Positions 61,459 to 64,000 of a DNA stretch of 64,000 nucleotides are shown one piece after another. A model generated the notes under the pieces. It worked only from the letters and a program-made list of their open reading frames with translations. It did not search any database and was not told the DNA's origin. Made by a program: the position numbers and the translations under genes. The stretch comes from Chloroflexota bacterium (GTDB lineage Bacteria; Chloroflexota; Anaerolineae; Anaerolineales; Anaerolineaceae). The stretch is taken from NCBI GenBank assembly GCA_016838895.1, contig JAEKNU010000019.1, forward strand, positions 1 through 64,000. The letters are read 5' to 3'. Position 1 is the first letter of the stretch. Every line of letters begins with the position of its first letter.

Positions 61459-63969
61459 TTACGCTATCAAATAATGTAGCAACTGTTTCACTGCTTTTTT
61501 GCTTCCTGTGCCAAATTCATTGACAGGGCCCACACATGCCGGGCAACCATTAATGCAAGTACAGGTACTAATTGTATCAAAAGCCATCTGGATTAATTGA
61601 TCACACTGTTCATAAAGAATATCAACCAGACCAATACCACCAGGCGACCTTTCATAGATCATCACGTATGGAGAATAAAGCTTATCCATTGCATCTAAAC
61701 TGTACTCAAGGTCTTTTGCGTCGCACATGGCGATTAAAGGCGCCAGAGCATGCAATAAATGCGCTGTTCCATGCAATATGCTTTGTACTTTTACTTTTTG
61801 TTCAGCAATCATATGACATCGGTCACATAAAGTAACCAGATTATCAGGATGATTGGCTTCGGATAAGGAATAGAAAGTTTTAAATGGTTTTTTATGATGT
61901 ACGTGATGTCCGGTATTGGTGCTGAGACAAACCTGGCAAGTAAACTGATCCCGTTCTAATACAGATTGTCTTGTTGTTGCCCAAAATGAACCGTAGTTGT
62001 TGGGCGTATTATTCCATAATCCTTCATCAGCTAATTTTGATACAAGCTCCTCATTAAATTGAATAAAATAAGCACGTGTTTGAATGGTATTGGAAGGTAA
62101 ATCCAATGGATATTCTGCTCGCACAATTTGTGTCTCCAATTCAATACATTTATAACCATTAATCTCTGAATAGACTTCGATTTCAGCCATGTAGCGAGTA
62201 GCCTGGTGTATATTTTCGATGTTTAAGTTCTGAAGGATGGTAATCTCTATAGTACCCTTGGGCATTGTATAATAATCCACGTTGATAGGTGTGAGGATAG
62301 CTCTTTTATGCTCAATATCCAATTGCTTTACTTCATAGGTTTCACCCATATGAAAGTATATGGCACTTGGATGAACCATTGAAAATGCACTTTGCTCATC
62401 TACTTCGCCAACCCATATGGATTGTCCATTACTATTCATATATAATTCGTATGGTCCATTAGATATGGATCGAATTGAAACGTTTTCGGCAGGATATTGA
62501 TTCCCCACCCAAAAATAACGGTTTTGATTGTGATGTAATACTCGGGTATCAACCAACATAGAAAGAAATTCGTTGAGTAAGTGAATATCGGTATCCCCAA
62601 AATGCTCTCCATCCTCAAATGGCAGTTCAAAGGCGGCACAGCGGATATGCTCCATCAGGATCAGCAAATTATTCGGATTGATATTTGCGTATTCAGTGGA
62701 TGTTTCTAATAGAAACTGTGGATTACGCACAATAAACTGATCAAGCGCAGAATTTGATGCTACAAATATTGCAATGGATTCAGAGCCTTTTCGACCGGAT
62801 CGCCCGAATTGTTGCAAAGTTGATGAAATAGTGCCGGGGTATCCTACCAACAAAACAGCATCTAACCCGCCTATATCAATACCCAGCTCCAGGGCATTGG
62901 TGGCAAAGATTAGTTTCGCTTGACCAGCTTTTATTTTACGTTCAATCTCCCGGCGTTCTTGTGGTTTGTACCCACTACGATAACTGGCGATATCAGTAGC
63001 CGCAACCTGTCCGTGATCACTGATTTTTCTGGTTAATATCTCAACTGCACGCCGGGATTTCAGGAATACCAATGTCTGTTTATGGAACGTAATAAAATCA
63101 GGCAGAATCCGTAAAGAAAAAGAGGAAGCACTTTCGCGCAGGTTTAATTCCTCATTATGAATGGGTGGATTGCAAAATAAAAAATGTTTTGCACCACGAG
63201 GAGCCGCATTCTCACTGATTAGATGCACTGGTTTTCCAAATAATTTATTGCTAAAATCAATGGGGTTTGCAATCGTGGCTGATGTACCAATAAACAGGGG
63301 ATTTGCATAATAAAATTTGCTAATGCGATCCAGGCGGCGAAAGATATTTGCTACATGAGAGCCAAATATTCCACGATAAATATGGATTTCATCTACAACA
63401 ACAAATGCCAATGATTCTATAAAGGTTTTCCAAGCTGTATGATTGGGTAAGATACCTAAGTGCAGCATATCCGGATTTGTAAGTAAGATATTTACATTTC
63501 CCCTTATTTTTCTGCGTTGGTGCTGAGGTGTATCTCCGTCATAAATACCTGCTGTAAGTTGTGCCGATGCAGGCAAGGCAGCATTTATGTGCGCGAGATA
63601 GGATTGAATTAATTTGTATTGATCCTGTGCCAATGCTTTCGTTGGAAATAGAAGTAATGCAGTGTTTTTGGAATGAGTAATCAATGCTTGCAGAATGGGT
63701 AATAAATATGCCAAGGTTTTACCACTGGCAGTTGGTGTGGTTAAGATAATATTGTGCCTGTGGGCAATATTGTCCCAAGCAGTTCGCTGATGCTTAAAAA
63801 ACAGCGATATACCCTGGGCAGTTAGTTCTTGTTTTAAAAGAGGATGTAGTTCCTTTGGAAACTCAGAAAACTCTCCCTCATAGGCATTCTCTAGCGTATA
63901 ATAGGAGGACGTTGGATCGGCAACAGATTGCCTCTTCCAGAAATTTATCAAATCTATAATTTTTGGCAT
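61459..63969 (-). CDS. mrfA: YprA/MrfA-type helicase with inserted HNH domain
   Basis: An 836-aa DEAD/DEAH superfamily 2 helicase. Walker A is TPTASGKTLAY near 80, Walker B FVVVDEIHIYRG near 190, motif III GTSATIANP near 230, and motif VI QFGRSGRKGSE near 390. The C-terminal DUF1998 zinc cluster is CTCINGCPACVG near 800-812. Between them, residues about 670-725 read as an HNH nuclease: CQVC (Cys678, Cys681), HHVHHKKP, NLVTLCDRCH (Cys715, Cys718). This insertion is not part of the B. subtilis protein as I know it. It is followed by the exonuclease gene. Confidence 0.85.
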   Translation of the reverse strand: MPKIIDLINFWKRQSVADPTSSYYTLENAYEGEFSEFPKELHPLLKQELTAQGISLFFKHQRTAWDNIAHRHNIILTTPTASGKTLAYLLPILQALITHSKNTALLLFPTKALAQDQYKLIQSYLAHINAALPASAQLTAGIYDGDTPQHQRRKIRGNVNILLTNPDMLHLGILPNHTAWKTFIESLAFVVVDEIHIYRGIFGSHVANIFRRLDRISKFYYANPLFIGTSATIANPIDFSNKLFGKPVHLISENAAPRGAKHFLFCNPPIHNEELNLRESASSFSLRILPDFITFHKQTLVFLKSRRAVEILTRKISDHGQVAATDIASYRSGYKPQERREIERKIKAGQAKLIFATNALELGIDIGGLDAVLLVGYPGTISSTLQQFGRSGRKGSESIAIFVASNSALDQFIVRNPQFLLETSTEYANINPNNLLILMEHIRCAAFELPFEDGEHFGDTDIHLLNEFLSMLVDTRVLHHNQNRYFWVGNQYPAENVSIRSISNGPYELYMNSNGQSIWVGEVDEQSAFSMVHPSAIYFHMGETYEVKQLDIEHKRAILTPINVDYYTMPKGTIEITILQNLNIENIHQATRYMAEIEVYSEINGYKCIELETQIVRAEYPLDLPSNTIQTRAYFIQFNEELVSKLADEGLWNNTPNNYGSFWATTRQSVLERDQFTCQVCLSTNTGHHVHHKKPFKTFYSLSEANHPDNLVTLCDRCHMIAEQKVKVQSILHGTAHLLHALAPLIAMCDAKDLEYSLDAMDKLYSPYVMIYERSPGGIGLVDILYEQCDQLIQMAFDTISTCTCINGCPACVGPVNEFGTGSKKAVKQLLHYLIA

Positions 63970-64000
63970 TATTTATCACTTCTATAAAAGTAGTAATACA

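Overview
The window looks like a compact, low-GC bacterial chromosome segment. The best guess is an Anaerolineae-type member of the Chloroflexota. This rests on gene content and style, not on a marker-gene search: large acidic TPR proteins, SH3/LysM surface proteins, YfhO-like giant membrane proteins, a membrane pyrophosphatase, F420 genes and twin-arginine L,D-transpeptidase. Genes are packed tightly, with ATGA overlaps and convergent ends only 2-12 nt apart. There is no sign of phage, insertion sequences, CRISPR or rRNA. One tRNA gene (Arg, anticodon UCU) is present.

Layout. 1-5.4 kb (minus): ndk, a 1139-aa TPR protein and the primary sigma factor. 5.9-8.2 kb (plus): a K+-independent H+-pumping pyrophosphatase, hppA. 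8.2-14.7 kb (mostly minus): glycosyltransferase, DegV, nitroreductase, P1 peptidase, zinc-ribbon protein, an SH3 protein, esterase, patatin. 14.8-20.9 kb (plus): smpB, a phytol/dolichol-kinase-like protein, an L,D-transpeptidase, CcdA, a thioredoxin-like/DUF2085 fusion, pgeF, yggS, yggT, yggU. 21-24.1 kb (minus): a membrane-anchored NACHT-like/HEAT ATPase and a coiled-coil zinc-ribbon protein. 24.2-34 kb (plus): four large polytopic membrane proteins in the order A-B-A'-B', followed by MoxR and DUF58. 34-38.7 kb (minus): orphan receivers, tRNA-Arg, an unknown protein pair, an M23 peptidase, DUF192. 38.7-39.5 kb (plus): a small ORF and a NarL-type regulator. 39.8-46 kb (minus): dgkA, ybeY, pgpH, yqeY, comEA, DUF1385, M20 peptidase.

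46.2-58.2 kb (plus) is the most distinctive block. It carries ssnA, an F420:NADP oxidoreductase, cofE, a 2H phosphoesterase, cofC, an LLM-type F420 oxidoreductase, a CBS-type pyrophosphatase, a fused FAD/2Fe-2S hydroxylase subunit, a small two-helix membrane protein, the molybdopterin subunit, and a YqeC-MocA fusion. SsnA, YqeC, MocA and a xanthine-dehydrogenase-like enzyme are hallmarks of selenium-dependent molybdenum hydroxylases, here interleaved with F420 biosynthesis and use. 58.2-64 kb carries a C-terminal processing protease, a class IV aminotransferase and an MrfB/MrfA (YprB/YprA) exonuclease-helicase repair pair. The helicase appears to contain an inserted HNH domain.

Transcription signals. 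Several hairpin terminators are visible. At least six genes lack a Shine-Dalgarno sequence and have a -10-like box ending 6-7 nt before the start codon, which suggests leaderless mRNAs next to ordinary GGAGG-led genes. Product names come from reading motifs by eye; no database search was run.
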